Below, in pieces: positions 14,799-24,322 of a stretch of DNA of 64,000 nucleotides (position 1 is its first letter; each line of letters opens with the position of its first letter). Source of the DNA: Clostridia bacterium (GTDB lineage: Bacteria; Bacillota; Clostridia; Peptostreptococcales; Acidaminobacteraceae); assembly GCA_018399635.1 (NCBI GenBank), contig JAGYOH010000008.1:1-64000 (forward strand). The letters are read 5' to 3'. The notes beneath the pieces are model-generated. The model worked only from the letters and a program-made list of their open reading frames with translations. It was not told the origin of the DNA and ran no database searches. The translations under genes and the position numbers were made by a program.

Positions 14799-17700
14799 AT
14801 GAGTGCTGTCATGAGGGCCTATGTAAAAAAACGCCAGGAGTTCGATGTCTACGGGATGAATCTTATGCAGGAGATCACCCGGAATCTTAAAATCAAGGTG
14901 TCCGGAGTAGCGGTCTATCACGTCTACGATGGAGAAAATCTCTCCCGGGAGGAATTCAATCTGTCTGTGGGTGAGGTTTTCATGGAGAACAACATGGATG
15001 AGGTCTGGGAGAGTCTGACTTTCAATGAAAACCAGAAGGCTTTCAGGGTGCAGTACCTGCCGGGCCAGTACGACCAGCGGGCGGATTCCGCCATGGCCTG
15101 CATCAAGCTCCTGAAACCCCACCTTGAGCCTCTCATACAGTCTTCAACCCTCTACGTCTTCGATGAGATCACCGGGGAGGACCTCGACCGGATCAAGGGA
15201 TATCTGATCAATCCGGTGGATTCCAGGGAGGTGCCCCTGGAGACGCCCGAAACCCTCGCGGTGGCTCTGGAGGAACCTCCGGGAGTGGCGGTCCTCCACG
15301 GCTTCATCTACCGGGAGGAAAAGGAGCTCGGCGCTCTTCTGTCGGATTACAGCCTGGCCATGAGTCTCGAGGATCTGAAAATCGTCCAGGCCTACTTCCT
15401 CAAGGAGGACCGGGACCCTACCATCACCGAACTCAGGGTGCTGGACACCTATTGGTCGGACCACTGCCGCCACACCACCTTCAACACGGTGATTGAATCG
15501 GTGGATTTATCAAAGAACACCCTGGCTGCTCTGGAGGAGACCTATCAAGGTTATCTCGCTTCGAAAAAACAGCTTGGTCGGGAGGACCGGCCCACGACCC
15601 TCATGGATCTGGCCACCGTCAATATGCGGCTGATGAAGGAGAAGGGTTTCCTCGGAGATCTTGAGGAATCAGAGGAGATCAATGCCGTCAGCCTGGTGGT
15701 GCCCGATGACGAAAGAGATCTGCTGCTGATGTTCAAGAATGAAACCCATAATCATCCCACGGAAATCGAGCCCTTTGGAGGGGCCGCCACCTGCCTGGGA
15801 GGGGCGATTCGAGACCCCCTGTCGGGACGGGCCTATGTGTATCAGTCCATGCGCATCAGCGGGGCTGCAGACCCCAGGGTGGCTCTCGAAGACACCCTGC
15901 CGGGCAAGCTCCCCCAACGGGTGATCACCCGGGAGGCGGCCAGGGGCTTCAGCGCCTACGGCAATCAGATCGGCCTCAACACGGGTTATGTCAGGGAATA
16001 CTACCATCCCGGCTTTCTGGCCAAGCGGATGGAGGTGGGCTTTGTCATTGGAGCGACCCCCAGGGAGGATGTCACGAGAAGCACCCCGAAGCCGGGGGAC
16101 CTGGTCCTGCTCCTGGGAGGGGCCACAGGGCGGGACGGCATCGGCGGAGCCACCGGCTCGTCGAAGAGTCACGACATAAAGTCCATCGAGATTTCAGGAG
16201 CCGAGGTTCAAAAGGGAAATCCCCCCATGGAAAGGCGGATCCAGAGATTGTTCATGGATTCCAAGGTCAGCCGCAGCATCATCCGCAGCAATGATTTCGG
16301 TGCCGGGGGTGTCAGCGTCGCCCTGGGTGAAATCGCTGACTCCCTGACCGTGGATCTCGACGCGGTGCCGAAAAAATACCAGGGACTTGACGGGACCGAA
16401 CTGGCGATTTCAGAATCCCAGGAGCGGATGGCGGTGGTGATCGCGCCGGGGGACCTGAAGGATTTTCTAGCGGCCTGTGACCGGGAAAACCTGCCGGCGA
16501 CGGTGGTGGCCGAGGTGACGGCGGATCATCGCTTCAGACTCCTCTGGCGGAAAGAGGTGATTCTGGATCTGGACCGGGACTTTCTGGATGCCGGTGGAGC
16601 CAGGGGCTTGACCCGGGTGACGGTGGAGCCGGTGGATCTTGAGGCCTACCCCCTGGGCAAGGTCCCTCTTGACCCTTCCGTGCTGGAGGATCTCAACGCG
16701 GCCTCTCAACGCGGCCTCGTCGAGCAGTTTGACAATTCCATCGGGCGCAACAACGTGCTTTCTTTTTTCGGCGGGAAGACCCTCTCCACCCCGATTCAGG
16801 GAATGGTTTCAAAGATTCCGTTTTTGTCGGAGGGAAACCCCCTGGTCAGTCTGGTGACTCATGGCTATGAGCCCCTGCTGGCCCAGTGGAGTCCCTTTCA
16901 CGGGGGCATGTACGCCGTGGTGGGTGCCCTGTCCAGGCAGGTGGCCCTCGGTGGTCAAATCCACCGGGTAAGGTTCAGTTTTCAGGAGTATTTTGAAAGA
17001 CCGGGCCGGGAGGCGGTCCGGTGGGGAAAACCCTTCAGCGCCCTCCTGGGTGCCAACCGGGTGCTGGATGCCTTTGATCTGGCCAGCGTAGGGGGGAAGG
17101 ACTCCATGTCGGGGACCTTCATGACCCGGGAAAATCGGCGGATCGACGTGCCCCCCACCCTCATCGCCTTCGGGGTGAGTCTGGGCGAGGTGGGGCGGAT
17201 ACTTTCCCCGGAATTCAAGGGGGAGGGGCACGATGTCCTGCTTTTCAAGGCGCCGAAGAATCCTGACCACACCTTCGACCTGGAGGCGCTGAAGTCCCTC
17301 TACAAGGAGGCCCAGGCCCTCATCGGCCAGGGCCTGGTCCACAGCGCCGCGGTGATTGAAAGCGACGGCATCTACGGGGCCCTGGCCAGGATGACCTTCG
17401 GCAATGAGGTGGGATGCCGCATTGACACCGAACTGGAGGGGGATCTCTATGCCTCCCTCATCCTGGAGGTGGACCACGGGACTGAGACGGCCCTGGGTGA
17501 AAGAATCGGCGGGACCCAAAAGGAGAGAAGCCTTGATTGCCGGGGGGATGGCGTGGCCATCGAAACGCTGAAGCAGAAATGGGAGGCCCCCCTGACACCG
17601 GTGTTCCCGACGGACAAAAAAGTGGCTCTGAGAAAAGAGGACCTTGAAATCTATATTCCCAGGAAGCCTCTCAAGGGGATGAAAACGGCTTCTCCCCGGG

Positions 17701-18488
17701 TCTTCATACCGGTGTTTCCCGGAACCAACTGCGAATTCGATACCGCCTACAGTTTTGAGCAGGCCGGCGCCCTGGTCGATACCCGTGTATTCAGGAACCA
17801 GCGGCCCCGGGATATCGAGGCCTCCATTCTGGAAATGGAAAAGGCCATCCGCGAAGCCCAGATCCTGGCCCTGGCCGGTGGCTTCTCGGCGGGAGACGAA
17901 CCGGAGGGTTCGGGAAAATTCATCGCCTCTGTCCTCAAGAATCCCAGGATCGCCGAGGCGGTGATGGATCTGATCGAGCATCGCAAGGGCCTTGTCATCG
18001 GAATCTGCAACGGCTTCCAGGCCCTGATCAAAACGGGACTCCTGCCCTACGGCCGGATCCAGAGTCTCAAGAGGGATGACCCGACCCTGACCTTCAACCC
18101 CATCGGACGTCACGCGGCCCAGATGGTCTATACCCGGGTCAAGAGCCAGAAGTCTCCCTGGTTGTCCTTGAGCGACCCCCATGCCATCTACACCACGCCG
18201 GTGTCCCACGGGGAGGGGCGTCTGATTCTTCCGGAGGACCATTTTGAAACCTTGAAGGCCCGGGGGCAGATCGCCCTGCAGTACGTCACCCCTACCGGAG
18301 AACCGGCTTATGAAACCCGGTACAATCCCAATGGTTCGGATTATGCCGTAGAGGCCCTTACCAGTGAGGACGGCAGGGTCTTGGGCAAGATGGGCCACAG
18401 CGAGCGAATCGGCAGGCATCTGGCCGTCAACGTGCCGGACAAGGGGGATTTGAGACTCTTTGAAAGCGGTCTCGATTACTTCAAATAA
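14799..18488 (+). CDS. purL: Phosphoribosylformylglycinamidine synthase, single-chain
   Basis: FGAM synthase, step 4 of purine synthesis: FGAR + ATP + glutamine to FGAM. At 1229 residues it is the fused form, combining an N-terminal PurS-like region, two AIRS-like ATP-binding halves (ETHNHPTEIEPFGGAATCLGG near residue 310; VGGKDSMSGTF near 765) and a C-terminal class I glutaminase (FIPVFPGTNCEFDTAY; nucleophile Cys in GICNGFQALI; late His in HGEGR). Bacillus has separate PurS, PurQ and PurL; the fused clostridial type has about 1250 residues. GAGGGA precedes ATG 14799. It is first in the pur cluster but separated from purE by a promoter and operator region. Confidence 0.95.
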   Translation: MSAVMRAYVKKRQEFDVYGMNLMQEITRNLKIKVSGVAVYHVYDGENLSREEFNLSVGEVFMENNMDEVWESLTFNENQKAFRVQYLPGQYDQRADSAMACIKLLKPHLEPLIQSSTLYVFDEITGEDLDRIKGYLINPVDSREVPLETPETLAVALEEPPGVAVLHGFIYREEKELGALLSDYSLAMSLEDLKIVQAYFLKEDRDPTITELRVLDTYWSDHCRHTTFNTVIESVDLSKNTLAALEETYQGYLASKKQLGREDRPTTLMDLATVNMRLMKEKGFLGDLEESEEINAVSLVVPDDERDLLLMFKNETHNHPTEIEPFGGAATCLGGAIRDPLSGRAYVYQSMRISGAADPRVALEDTLPGKLPQRVITREAARGFSAYGNQIGLNTGYVREYYHPGFLAKRMEVGFVIGATPREDVTRSTPKPGDLVLLLGGATGRDGIGGATGSSKSHDIKSIEISGAEVQKGNPPMERRIQRLFMDSKVSRSIIRSNDFGAGGVSVALGEIADSLTVDLDAVPKKYQGLDGTELAISESQERMAVVIAPGDLKDFLAACDRENLPATVVAEVTADHRFRLLWRKEVILDLDRDFLDAGGARGLTRVTVEPVDLEAYPLGKVPLDPSVLEDLNAASQRGLVEQFDNSIGRNNVLSFFGGKTLSTPIQGMVSKIPFLSEGNPLVSLVTHGYEPLLAQWSPFHGGMYAVVGALSRQVALGGQIHRVRFSFQEYFERPGREAVRWGKPFSALLGANRVLDAFDLASVGGKDSMSGTFMTRENRRIDVPPTLIAFGVSLGEVGRILSPEFKGEGHDVLLFKAPKNPDHTFDLEALKSLYKEAQALIGQGLVHSAAVIESDGIYGALARMTFGNEVGCRIDTELEGDLYASLILEVDHGTETALGERIGGTQKERSLDCRGDGVAIETLKQKWEAPLTPVFPTDKKVALRKEDLEIYIPRKPLKGMKTASPRVFIPVFPGTNCEFDTAYSFEQAGALVDTRVFRNQRPRDIEASILEMEKAIREAQILALAGGFSAGDEPEGSGKFIASVLKNPRIAEAVMDLIEHRKGLVIGICNGFQALIKTGLLPYGRIQSLKRDDPTLTFNPIGRHAAQMVYTRVKSQKSPWLSLSDPHAIYTTPVSHGEGRLILPEDHFETLKARGQIALQYVTPTGEPAYETRYNPNGSDYAVEALTSEDGRVLGKMGHSERIGRHLAVNVPDKGDLRLFESGLDYFK

Positions 18489-18526
18489 CGAACATTAAAC
18501 AATAACAACCGATAAAGTGCGGATTA
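18484..18526 (+). promoter_or_regulatory. PurBox-like pair (candidate PurR operator) before purE
   Basis: AATAACGAACATT (18484-18496) matches the Bacillus PurR box AWWWCCGAACWWT at 12 of 13 positions. AAAGTGCGGATTA (18514-18526) matches the reverse-complement box at 11 of 13. The two are inverted and 17 bp apart, as in known PurR control regions. The first begins within the last codons of purL. No purR gene lies in the window. Confidence 0.6.
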
Positions 18527-18528
18527 AC

Positions 18529-18557
18529 TTGAACTATAATTCTGATGATACTATAAT
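18529..18557 (+). promoter_or_regulatory. Sigma-A promoter of purE-purD
   Basis: TTGAAC (18529-18534), 17-bp spacer, TATAAT (18552-18557), placed directly after the PurBox-like pair so that a bound repressor would block the -35 region. Confidence 0.75.
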
Positions 18558-18584
18558 TGTCTTATAAAAAAAGGAGTGTTGAGA

Positions 18585-19082
18585 TTGAAAGTCGGTGTGG
18601 TAATGGGAAGTGACTCGGATTATCCTGTGGTGGCCAAGGCCTTGGAGATTTTGAAGGCCTTCGATGTGAAGGCGACGGTGCGGGTGCTGTCCGCCCACCG
18701 GACACCCCATGAGGCTCTGGATTTTGCCGCAGGGGCCGAGGAGGAGGGGATCGAAGTCATCATCGCCGCCGCCGGCAAGTCCGCCCACCTGCCGGGGGTG
18801 ATGGCCGCCCTGACGGCCATGCCGGTGATCGGCCTGCCCATCCTGTCCTCCACCCTGGACGGCCTGGACTCCCTCCTCAGTATCGTTCAGATGCCCAAGG
18901 GGATTCCGGTGGCGACGGTGGCGATCAACGGCGGAGAAAATGCCGGCATCCTGGCGGTGCAGATGCTTTCCGTCAAATATCCCCGGCTCCGGGAGGCCAT
19001 GAAGACCTACCGGGAGAAGATGCGGGAAGAAGTACTGATCAAAGACCAGGACATGATTGAAAAAACTCGGAACTACCGATAG
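18585..19082 (+). CDS. purE: N5-carboxyaminoimidazole ribonucleotide mutase / AIR carboxylase
   Basis: PurE, 165 residues, makes CAIR in purine synthesis. Motifs: [19 protein letters not shown] with the catalytic His, and [16 protein letters not shown]. The start is the TTG at 18585, chosen because AAGGAG at 18571-18576 lies 8 nt upstream; an upstream GTG would overlap that site. Class I PurE normally works with PurK, which is absent from this cluster, and the KSAHLPG loop differs from the usual GAAHLPG, so direct use of CO2 is possible. It is followed 11 nt later by purC. Confidence 0.93.
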   Translation: MKVGVVMGSDSDYPVVAKALEILKAFDVKATVRVLSAHRTPHEALDFAAGAEEEGIEVIIAAAGKSAHLPGVMAALTAMPVIGLPILSSTLDGLDSLLSIVQMPKGIPVATVAINGGENAGILAVQMLSVKYPRLREAMKTYREKMREEVLIKDQDMIEKTRNYR

Positions 19083-19093
19083 GAGGCGCATCC

Positions 19094-19798
19094 ATGGAAA
19101 AAAAGACGATGCTTTATGAGGGCAAGGCGAAAAAAATCTATGCCACTGAGGATCCGGGAGTGGTGCTGGTGGCCTACAAGGACGATGCGACGGCCTTCAA
19201 CGGCCAGAAGAAGGGGACGATTCTGGGAAAGGGTGCCATCAACAACAGGATGTCCGCCATGCTGTTCACCCTTCTGGAAAAGAAGGGGGTTCCCACCCAT
19301 TTCATTGAACAAACCAGTGACCGGGAGTCCCTGGTAAAAAGGGTCGAGATCATTCCCCTCGAGGTGATCATCCGCAACGTGGCCGCGGGGTCCTTCAGCA
19401 AGCGCTACGGGGTGGCGGAGGGCACGGTCTTCGACCTTCCCACCTTTGAATTCAGTTACAAGAATGACGATCTCGGGGATCCCCTGATCAATGAGAGTCA
19501 CGCCCTGGCCATGGGTCTGGCCAGCCAGGTGGAGATGGACCAGATCAGGGCCTATGCTCATGAAGTCAACCGGGTTTTAAGGGAGTTTTTCATGGAAAAG
19601 GGCATCGATCTCATCGATTTCAAACTGGAATTCGGTCGATGGGAGGGTCGGGTCATTCTGGCGGATGAGATTTCTCCCGACACCTGCCGGTTCTGGGACA
19701 GGGCCACGGGGAAGAAACTGGACAAGGATCGTTTCAGGCAGGACCTGGGGAACATTGAAGAGGGCTATAGGGAAATCATTTCAAGACTTGAAGACTAG
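19094..19798 (+). CDS. purC: SAICAR synthetase
   Basis: Phosphoribosylaminoimidazole-succinocarboxamide synthase, 234 residues, the usual bacterial length. It joins aspartate to CAIR using ATP. Seen: N-terminal [19 protein letters not shown], the [18 protein letters not shown] substrate loop and the DFKLEFG / [14 protein letters not shown] pair that binds metal and nucleotide. GGAGGCGC precedes the ATG. Part of the purE-purD operon. The purB gene for the next step is not in the window. Confidence 0.96.
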   Translation: MEKKTMLYEGKAKKIYATEDPGVVLVAYKDDATAFNGQKKGTILGKGAINNRMSAMLFTLLEKKGVPTHFIEQTSDRESLVKRVEIIPLEVIIRNVAAGSFSKRYGVAEGTVFDLPTFEFSYKNDDLGDPLINESHALAMGLASQVEMDQIRAYAHEVNRVLREFFMEKGIDLIDFKLEFGRWEGRVILADEISPDTCRFWDRATGKKLDKDRFRQDLGNIEEGYREIISRLED

Positions 19799-19811
19799 AC
19801 CGGAGGAAAAA

Positions 19812-21209
19812 ATGGATAAACTACACGAAGAATGCGGGGTGTTCGGCATCTTTGACGCCCATATCAACAACCTCTCCAACCAGGTTTATTTCGGCCTGGT
19901 GGCGCTGCAGCACCGGGGACAGGAGAGTGCCGGCATCGCCATCCACAGCGGGAAGGCCATCAATTACCACAAGGGGATGGGCCTGGTTCAGGAGGTTTTC
20001 GACCGGGACAAGCTTCTGGGTCTTGACGGGGACATCGCCATCGGACATGTCCGCTACTCCACCACCGGGGAAAGCCATTTGAGCAACGCCCAGCCTCTGG
20101 TGGTCAGATTCAAGGGGGGCAATATCGCCCTCGCCCACAACGGGAACCTGATCAACGCTTATGAAATCAGAAACGAGATGGAAAAAAACGGCACCATCTT
20201 TCAAACCTCCATCGACTCGGAGGTCATCGCCAATCTTATCGCCGTCGAGTATGACGGGGATATCAAGGAAGCGGTTCTCAGGGCGGTGAAGCAGGTCAAG
20301 GGAGCCTACGGTCTGGTCATCATCTTCAACGACACCCTCATCGGTGTGAGAGACCCCAACGGTCTGAGACCCCTGGTCCTGGGCAGGACCTCGACGGGCT
20401 ACGTGCTGGCTTCGGAGACGGCGGCCCTCGACGTGGTGGGGGCGACCTTCGACCGGGATATCCAGAAGGGGGAAATCGTGATCATCGATCATGAGGGCTG
20501 TCAGGTTGAAGTCTTTGACGACACCCGGCAAAAGGCGATCTGCGCCTTCGAGTACGTCTATTTTGCCAGGCCGGACAGCATCATGGACGGCAGAAACGTC
20601 TACCAGACCCGGCACAGGGCCGGGGAGATTCTGGCCGCCGAGCATCCAGTGGAGGCGGATATCGTCATCGCCGTGCCGGATTCCGGCATACCCGCCGCCA
20701 TCGGCTTTGCCAAGGCCTCCGGGATTCCCTACGATGTGGGTTTGATCAAAAACAAATATATGGGACGCACCTTCATTCAACCGGATCCGAGCCTGAGGGA
20801 TCTTGCCGTTCGTCTCAAGCTCAATGTGCTCAGGGACAATATCAGAGGGAAGAGACTGGTCCTTATCGATGATTCCATCGTCAGAGGCACCACGTCCAAG
20901 AGGATCATCAACATGCTCCGTGAAGCCGGGGCCACCGAAGTCCATGTCCGGGTGAGTTCGCCCCCGGTGTCCCATTCCTGCTACTTCGGCATCGACACTC
21001 CCAGCAAACGGCAGCTGGTGGGATCGAACATGACGGTGGAGGAAATCCGGGACCTCATCGGTGCGGACTCCCTGGGATACATTTCCATTGACGGTTTGGT
21101 GGATGCCATAGGCAAGGGCTATGACAGGCTTTGCACCGCCTGCTTCAACGGCCGTTATCCCATGGAGGTGCCCATGAGCGGGACAAAATATGTTTTCGAG
21201 AAAATGTAG
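19812..21209 (+). CDS. purF: Amidophosphoribosyltransferase
   Basis: The committing enzyme of purine synthesis, making phosphoribosylamine from PRPP and glutamine; 465 residues. The ATG 19812 has GGAGG just upstream. A short propeptide MDKLHEE precedes the N-terminal nucleophile Cys8 (ECGVFGIF), which must be exposed by cleavage as in the Bacillus type. The class II glutaminase domain (LQHRGQESAGIA; VRYSTTG) is followed by the PRPP-binding domain (RLVLIDDSIVRGTTS). The Bacillus-type Fe-S cysteines are partly visible in the last third (SHSCYFGID and LCTACFNG), so an oxygen-sensitive Fe4S4 form is likely. Confidence 0.95.
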   Translation: MDKLHEECGVFGIFDAHINNLSNQVYFGLVALQHRGQESAGIAIHSGKAINYHKGMGLVQEVFDRDKLLGLDGDIAIGHVRYSTTGESHLSNAQPLVVRFKGGNIALAHNGNLINAYEIRNEMEKNGTIFQTSIDSEVIANLIAVEYDGDIKEAVLRAVKQVKGAYGLVIIFNDTLIGVRDPNGLRPLVLGRTSTGYVLASETAALDVVGATFDRDIQKGEIVIIDHEGCQVEVFDDTRQKAICAFEYVYFARPDSIMDGRNVYQTRHRAGEILAAEHPVEADIVIAVPDSGIPAAIGFAKASGIPYDVGLIKNKYMGRTFIQPDPSLRDLAVRLKLNVLRDNIRGKRLVLIDDSIVRGTTSKRIINMLREAGATEVHVRVSSPPVSHSCYFGIDTPSKRQLVGSNMTVEEIRDLIGADSLGYISIDGLVDAIGKGYDRLCTACFNGRYPMEVPMSGTKYVFEKM

Positions 21210-21221
21210 GGGGGCGCTGTC

Positions 21222-22244
21222 GTGACAAAAATCACTTACAAGGATGCCGGTGTGGACATCCACAAGGGATATGAAACCGTGGAGGGCATCAAAAAAATCG
21301 TCAAAGGCACCTATGATCAGAATGTTCTGACGGATCTCGGCGCCTTTGCAGGGCTTTATGCCCTGGATCCCATGAAGCAGCCGGTCCTGGTGACGGGGAC
21401 CGACGGGGTGGGAACCAAGCTCAAAATCGCCCAGATGATGGGCCGGCACGATTCCATCGGGGAGGATCTCGTGGCCATGTGCGTCAATGACGTCCTGTGT
21501 CACGGGGCGAAGCCCCTCTTGTTTCTGGACTATTTCGCCACGGGAAGACTCGAGCCCCAGAGAGCCCAGGAGGTCATCGAGGGAATCGCCCGGGGATGCC
21601 TCAAGGCTTCCTGCGCCCTCATCGGCGGGGAAACCGCAGAAATGCCCGGCATGTATCAGGGGGAGGACTACGACCTTGCAGGCTTCGTGGTGGGGGTCGC
21701 TGAACGGGACGAACTCATCACCGGGGCCGGCATCAAGGCGGGCCAGAAAGTCATCGGTCTGATTTCGAGCGGCGCCCACAGCAACGGCTATTCCCTGATC
21801 CGCAAGGTGTTTTTCGAAAGCCTCCATGAGGATATCCACTCCTACAGACCTCAGCTCGGGGAATCCCTGGGGGAAGCCCTGCTCAGGCCGACCCTGATCT
21901 ACACTCCGGTGATCCAGGCCCTGATGGCAGGTCTCACCCTGGAGGGGGTGGCCCATATCACCGGGGGAGGCTTCTTTGAAAATATTCCCAGGGTCCTCCC
22001 CGAGGGGCTCAGTGTCCGGATCACACCGGATTCCTGGCCGGTCCCCCCTCTTTTTGACCTGATTCAAAGAGAGGCACATCTTGAGAGAGAGGAAATGTTC
22101 GCCACCTTCAACATGGGCATCGGCATGGTCCTGGTGGTGGATGCCGCCGAGGTGGCAAAGGCCCTGGCCATCATCAAGGCTTCGGGTTTCACCGCCTATC
22201 CCATCGGTGAGGTGGTTGCCGGGGATTTCGGGGTGGCCCTGTGA
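21222..22244 (+). CDS. purM: AIR synthetase
   Basis: Phosphoribosylformylglycinamidine cyclo-ligase, 340 residues: FGAM + ATP to AIR. Seen: TYKDAGVDIHKGYE at the N-terminus, GTDGVGTKLKIA, the VNDVLCHGAKPLLFLDYFATG motif and IGGETAEMPGMY. GTG start at 21222 with AGGGGGGC upstream. Its last bases overlap purN (GTGA), indicating translational coupling. Confidence 0.96.
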   Translation: MTKITYKDAGVDIHKGYETVEGIKKIVKGTYDQNVLTDLGAFAGLYALDPMKQPVLVTGTDGVGTKLKIAQMMGRHDSIGEDLVAMCVNDVLCHGAKPLLFLDYFATGRLEPQRAQEVIEGIARGCLKASCALIGGETAEMPGMYQGEDYDLAGFVVGVAERDELITGAGIKAGQKVIGLISSGAHSNGYSLIRKVFFESLHEDIHSYRPQLGESLGEALLRPTLIYTPVIQALMAGLTLEGVAHITGGGFFENIPRVLPEGLSVRITPDSWPVPPLFDLIQREAHLEREEMFATFNMGIGMVLVVDAAEVAKALAIIKASGFTAYPIGEVVAGDFGVAL

Positions 22245-22807
22245 AACGGATCGGCGTCATGGCCTCCGGCGGCGGAACGAATTTCCAGGCCCTGATCGAG
22301 GGAGCCAGGGCGGAAATCGCTGTCCTTTTCGTGGATCGCGACGAGGCCTATGCCCTCGAACGGGCCCGCAGCCACGGGATTCCCACGGTCCTCATCGGCC
22401 TCGGGCATTTCGAGAACGCTGAGGAGAGGGACTCGAGTCTCCTCGGGCTTCTCAGGGAAAAGCAGGTGGATCTCATCGTTCTCGCCGGATTTCTCGGCAT
22501 CCTGAGCCCGGAAATCATCCAGGCCTACCCCAAAAAAATCATCAACATCCATCCCTCCCTCCTGCCAAAATACGGTGGAAGGGGCTATTATGGAAGGAGA
22601 GTCCATGAAGCGGTGATTGCCGATCAGGAAGCATTCACGGGTGTCACGGTCCATTATGTCAACGAAGGCATCGATTCCGGTGAAATCATCGCCCAGGAAA
22701 TAATCCCGGTGGTTCCCGGGGACACGCCGGACTCCCTGGGGCAAAGAGTGCTTGAAATCGAGCACCGGCTTTTGGTCGACACCGTGAATCAGTTATTGGA
22801 GGATTGA
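22241..22807 (+). CDS. purN: GAR transformylase
   Basis: Phosphoribosylglycinamide formyltransferase, 188 residues, using 10-formyl-tetrahydrofolate. Seen: N-terminal MASGGGTNFQALIE nucleotide loop, the catalytic set in INIHPSLLPKYGG (Asn and His) and the Asp in HYVNEGIDSGEII. GTG start overlapping the purM stop. YYGRRVHEA, where many homologues have GLHAHEAV, is a small variation in the substrate loop. Confidence 0.95.
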   Translation: MKRIGVMASGGGTNFQALIEGARAEIAVLFVDRDEAYALERARSHGIPTVLIGLGHFENAEERDSSLLGLLREKQVDLIVLAGFLGILSPEIIQAYPKKIINIHPSLLPKYGGRGYYGRRVHEAVIADQEAFTGVTVHYVNEGIDSGEIIAQEIIPVVPGDTPDSLGQRVLEIEHRLLVDTVNQLLED

Positions 22808-22809
22808 AA

Positions 22810-24312
22810 ATGCGCGCACTGATCAGTGTATCCAACAAGGAAGGCATTACAGAACTGGCCCTCAAGCTCAGGCAGTTGAAGGTGGAGATATTTTCCACCG
22901 GCGGCACCTACGAGCTTTTGAAGAGTGCCGGCATCAAGGTGGAAAAGGTCTCGGACCTCACCGGTTTTGAAGAAATCCTCGACGGTCGGGTGAAAACCCT
23001 CCATCCCAGGATTCACGGCGGAATTCTGGCGGACTTGTCCAATCCGGAGCATCTCAGGGCCCTCAAGGAGCATCACATCGAGCCCATCGATCTGGTCATT
23101 GTCAACCTGTATCCCTTCAGAGAGGTGATCAAGGGGAAGCCGACCTATCACGAAGTGATCGAGAATATCGACATCGGCGGGCCGACCCTCCTCAGGGCCG
23201 CCGCCAAGAACCACCGGCATGTGACGGTGGTGGTGGAGCCCGAGGATTATGACAAGGTCCTTGAAGCCCTGTCATCCGGCGGGGTCACCGCCGCCCTGAG
23301 AAAAAAACTCGCCGTAAAGGCCTTTGAACACACGGCCAATTACGACACCCTGATCGGGTCCTATCTCAGAGGAAAAATCGGTGAAACATTCGAGCAGCAC
23401 CACTACAATTTTTCCTATCCCGGAGCCAGACCCCTGAGATACGGGGAGAATCCCCATCAGAAGGCCGCCTATTACGGTGATGAAAACCCCGTGGGATGTC
23501 AGCAACTCTCGGGAAAGGAGCTTTCCTACAATAATCTCAACGACACCTCCCGCGCCCTGCAGCTCCTGGGAGAGTTCACCCTGCCCACGGCGGTGAACCT
23601 CAAGCACGGCAATCCCTGCGGGGTGGCTTCCGCCAAGGACCTGCTCACAGCCTATCAAAGGGCCCGCGAGGCTGATCCGGCATCCCTCTTCGGGGGCGTC
23701 GTCGCCCTCAACGGCAACGTGGACCTGGCCCTGGCCCGGGAACTGTCCGGGACCTTTCTGGAAATCGTCATCGCGGGCGGCTTCGACAAGGAGGCCCTGA
23801 AGGTTCTTGCCAAAAAGAAAAATCTGAGACTGCTTAAGATCGACCCCCATCAAAGCATTGAAACCACTGAAATCCGGTCTGTCCTGGGAGGCATCCTGGT
23901 CCAGGACCGGGACCAGCATCTTCTGGAAAAATTCGAGGTGGTGACCCGGGAAAAGCCGACGGTGGGCCTCATCGACGATCTTCACTTCGCCTACAAGGTG
24001 GTCAAGCATCAGAATTCAAATGCTGTCTGCGTCGCCAGGGATCTGAAGACCCTGGGGCTCGGCACCGGACAGGTGAGTCGCATTTTTGCCACTCAGAACA
24101 GCCTGGATTTTTCACTGGAGGATACCCGGGGGGCGGTGCTGGCCTCCGACGCCTTTTTCCCCTTCAGAGATGCCGTGGACCTCATGGCGGAAAAGGGCAT
24201 CAAGGCCATCATCCAGCCCGGGGGTTCCATCCGGGACCAGGAGGTCATCGACGCCTGCAACGAGCACGGAATCGTCATGATTTTCACCGGCCTGAGACAT
24301 TTCAAGCATTAG
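22810..24312 (+). CDS. purH: AICAR transformylase / IMP cyclohydrolase
   Basis: Bifunctional last enzyme of IMP synthesis, 500 residues. The N-terminal MGS-like cyclohydrolase domain (RALISVSNKEG, FSTGGTYELL, GRVKTLHPRIHGGIL) is followed by the transformylase (RYGENPHQKAAYY, KHGNPCGVASA, QPGGSIRDQEVI). ATG 22810 is chosen because GGAGG lies 7 nt upstream, inside the end of purN; an in-frame TTG two codons earlier has poor spacing. Confidence 0.96.
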   Translation: MRALISVSNKEGITELALKLRQLKVEIFSTGGTYELLKSAGIKVEKVSDLTGFEEILDGRVKTLHPRIHGGILADLSNPEHLRALKEHHIEPIDLVIVNLYPFREVIKGKPTYHEVIENIDIGGPTLLRAAAKNHRHVTVVVEPEDYDKVLEALSSGGVTAALRKKLAVKAFEHTANYDTLIGSYLRGKIGETFEQHHYNFSYPGARPLRYGENPHQKAAYYGDENPVGCQQLSGKELSYNNLNDTSRALQLLGEFTLPTAVNLKHGNPCGVASAKDLLTAYQRAREADPASLFGGVVALNGNVDLALARELSGTFLEIVIAGGFDKEALKVLAKKKNLRLLKIDPHQSIETTEIRSVLGGILVQDRDQHLLEKFEVVTREKPTVGLIDDLHFAYKVVKHQNSNAVCVARDLKTLGLGTGQVSRIFATQNSLDFSLEDTRGAVLASDAFFPFRDAVDLMAEKGIKAIIQPGGSIRDQEVIDACNEHGIVMIFTGLRHFKH

Positions 24313-24322
24313 GAGGACAAGT

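Noticed and set aside
16809-18419. 536-residue minus-strand frame opposite purL
   Set aside because: Shadow of the glutaminase part of PurL.
19821-22079. 752-residue minus-strand frame opposite purF and purM
   Set aside because: The plus strand encodes unmistakable PurF and PurM; the antisense product is low-complexity in character (His, Gly, Asp rich) with no motif.
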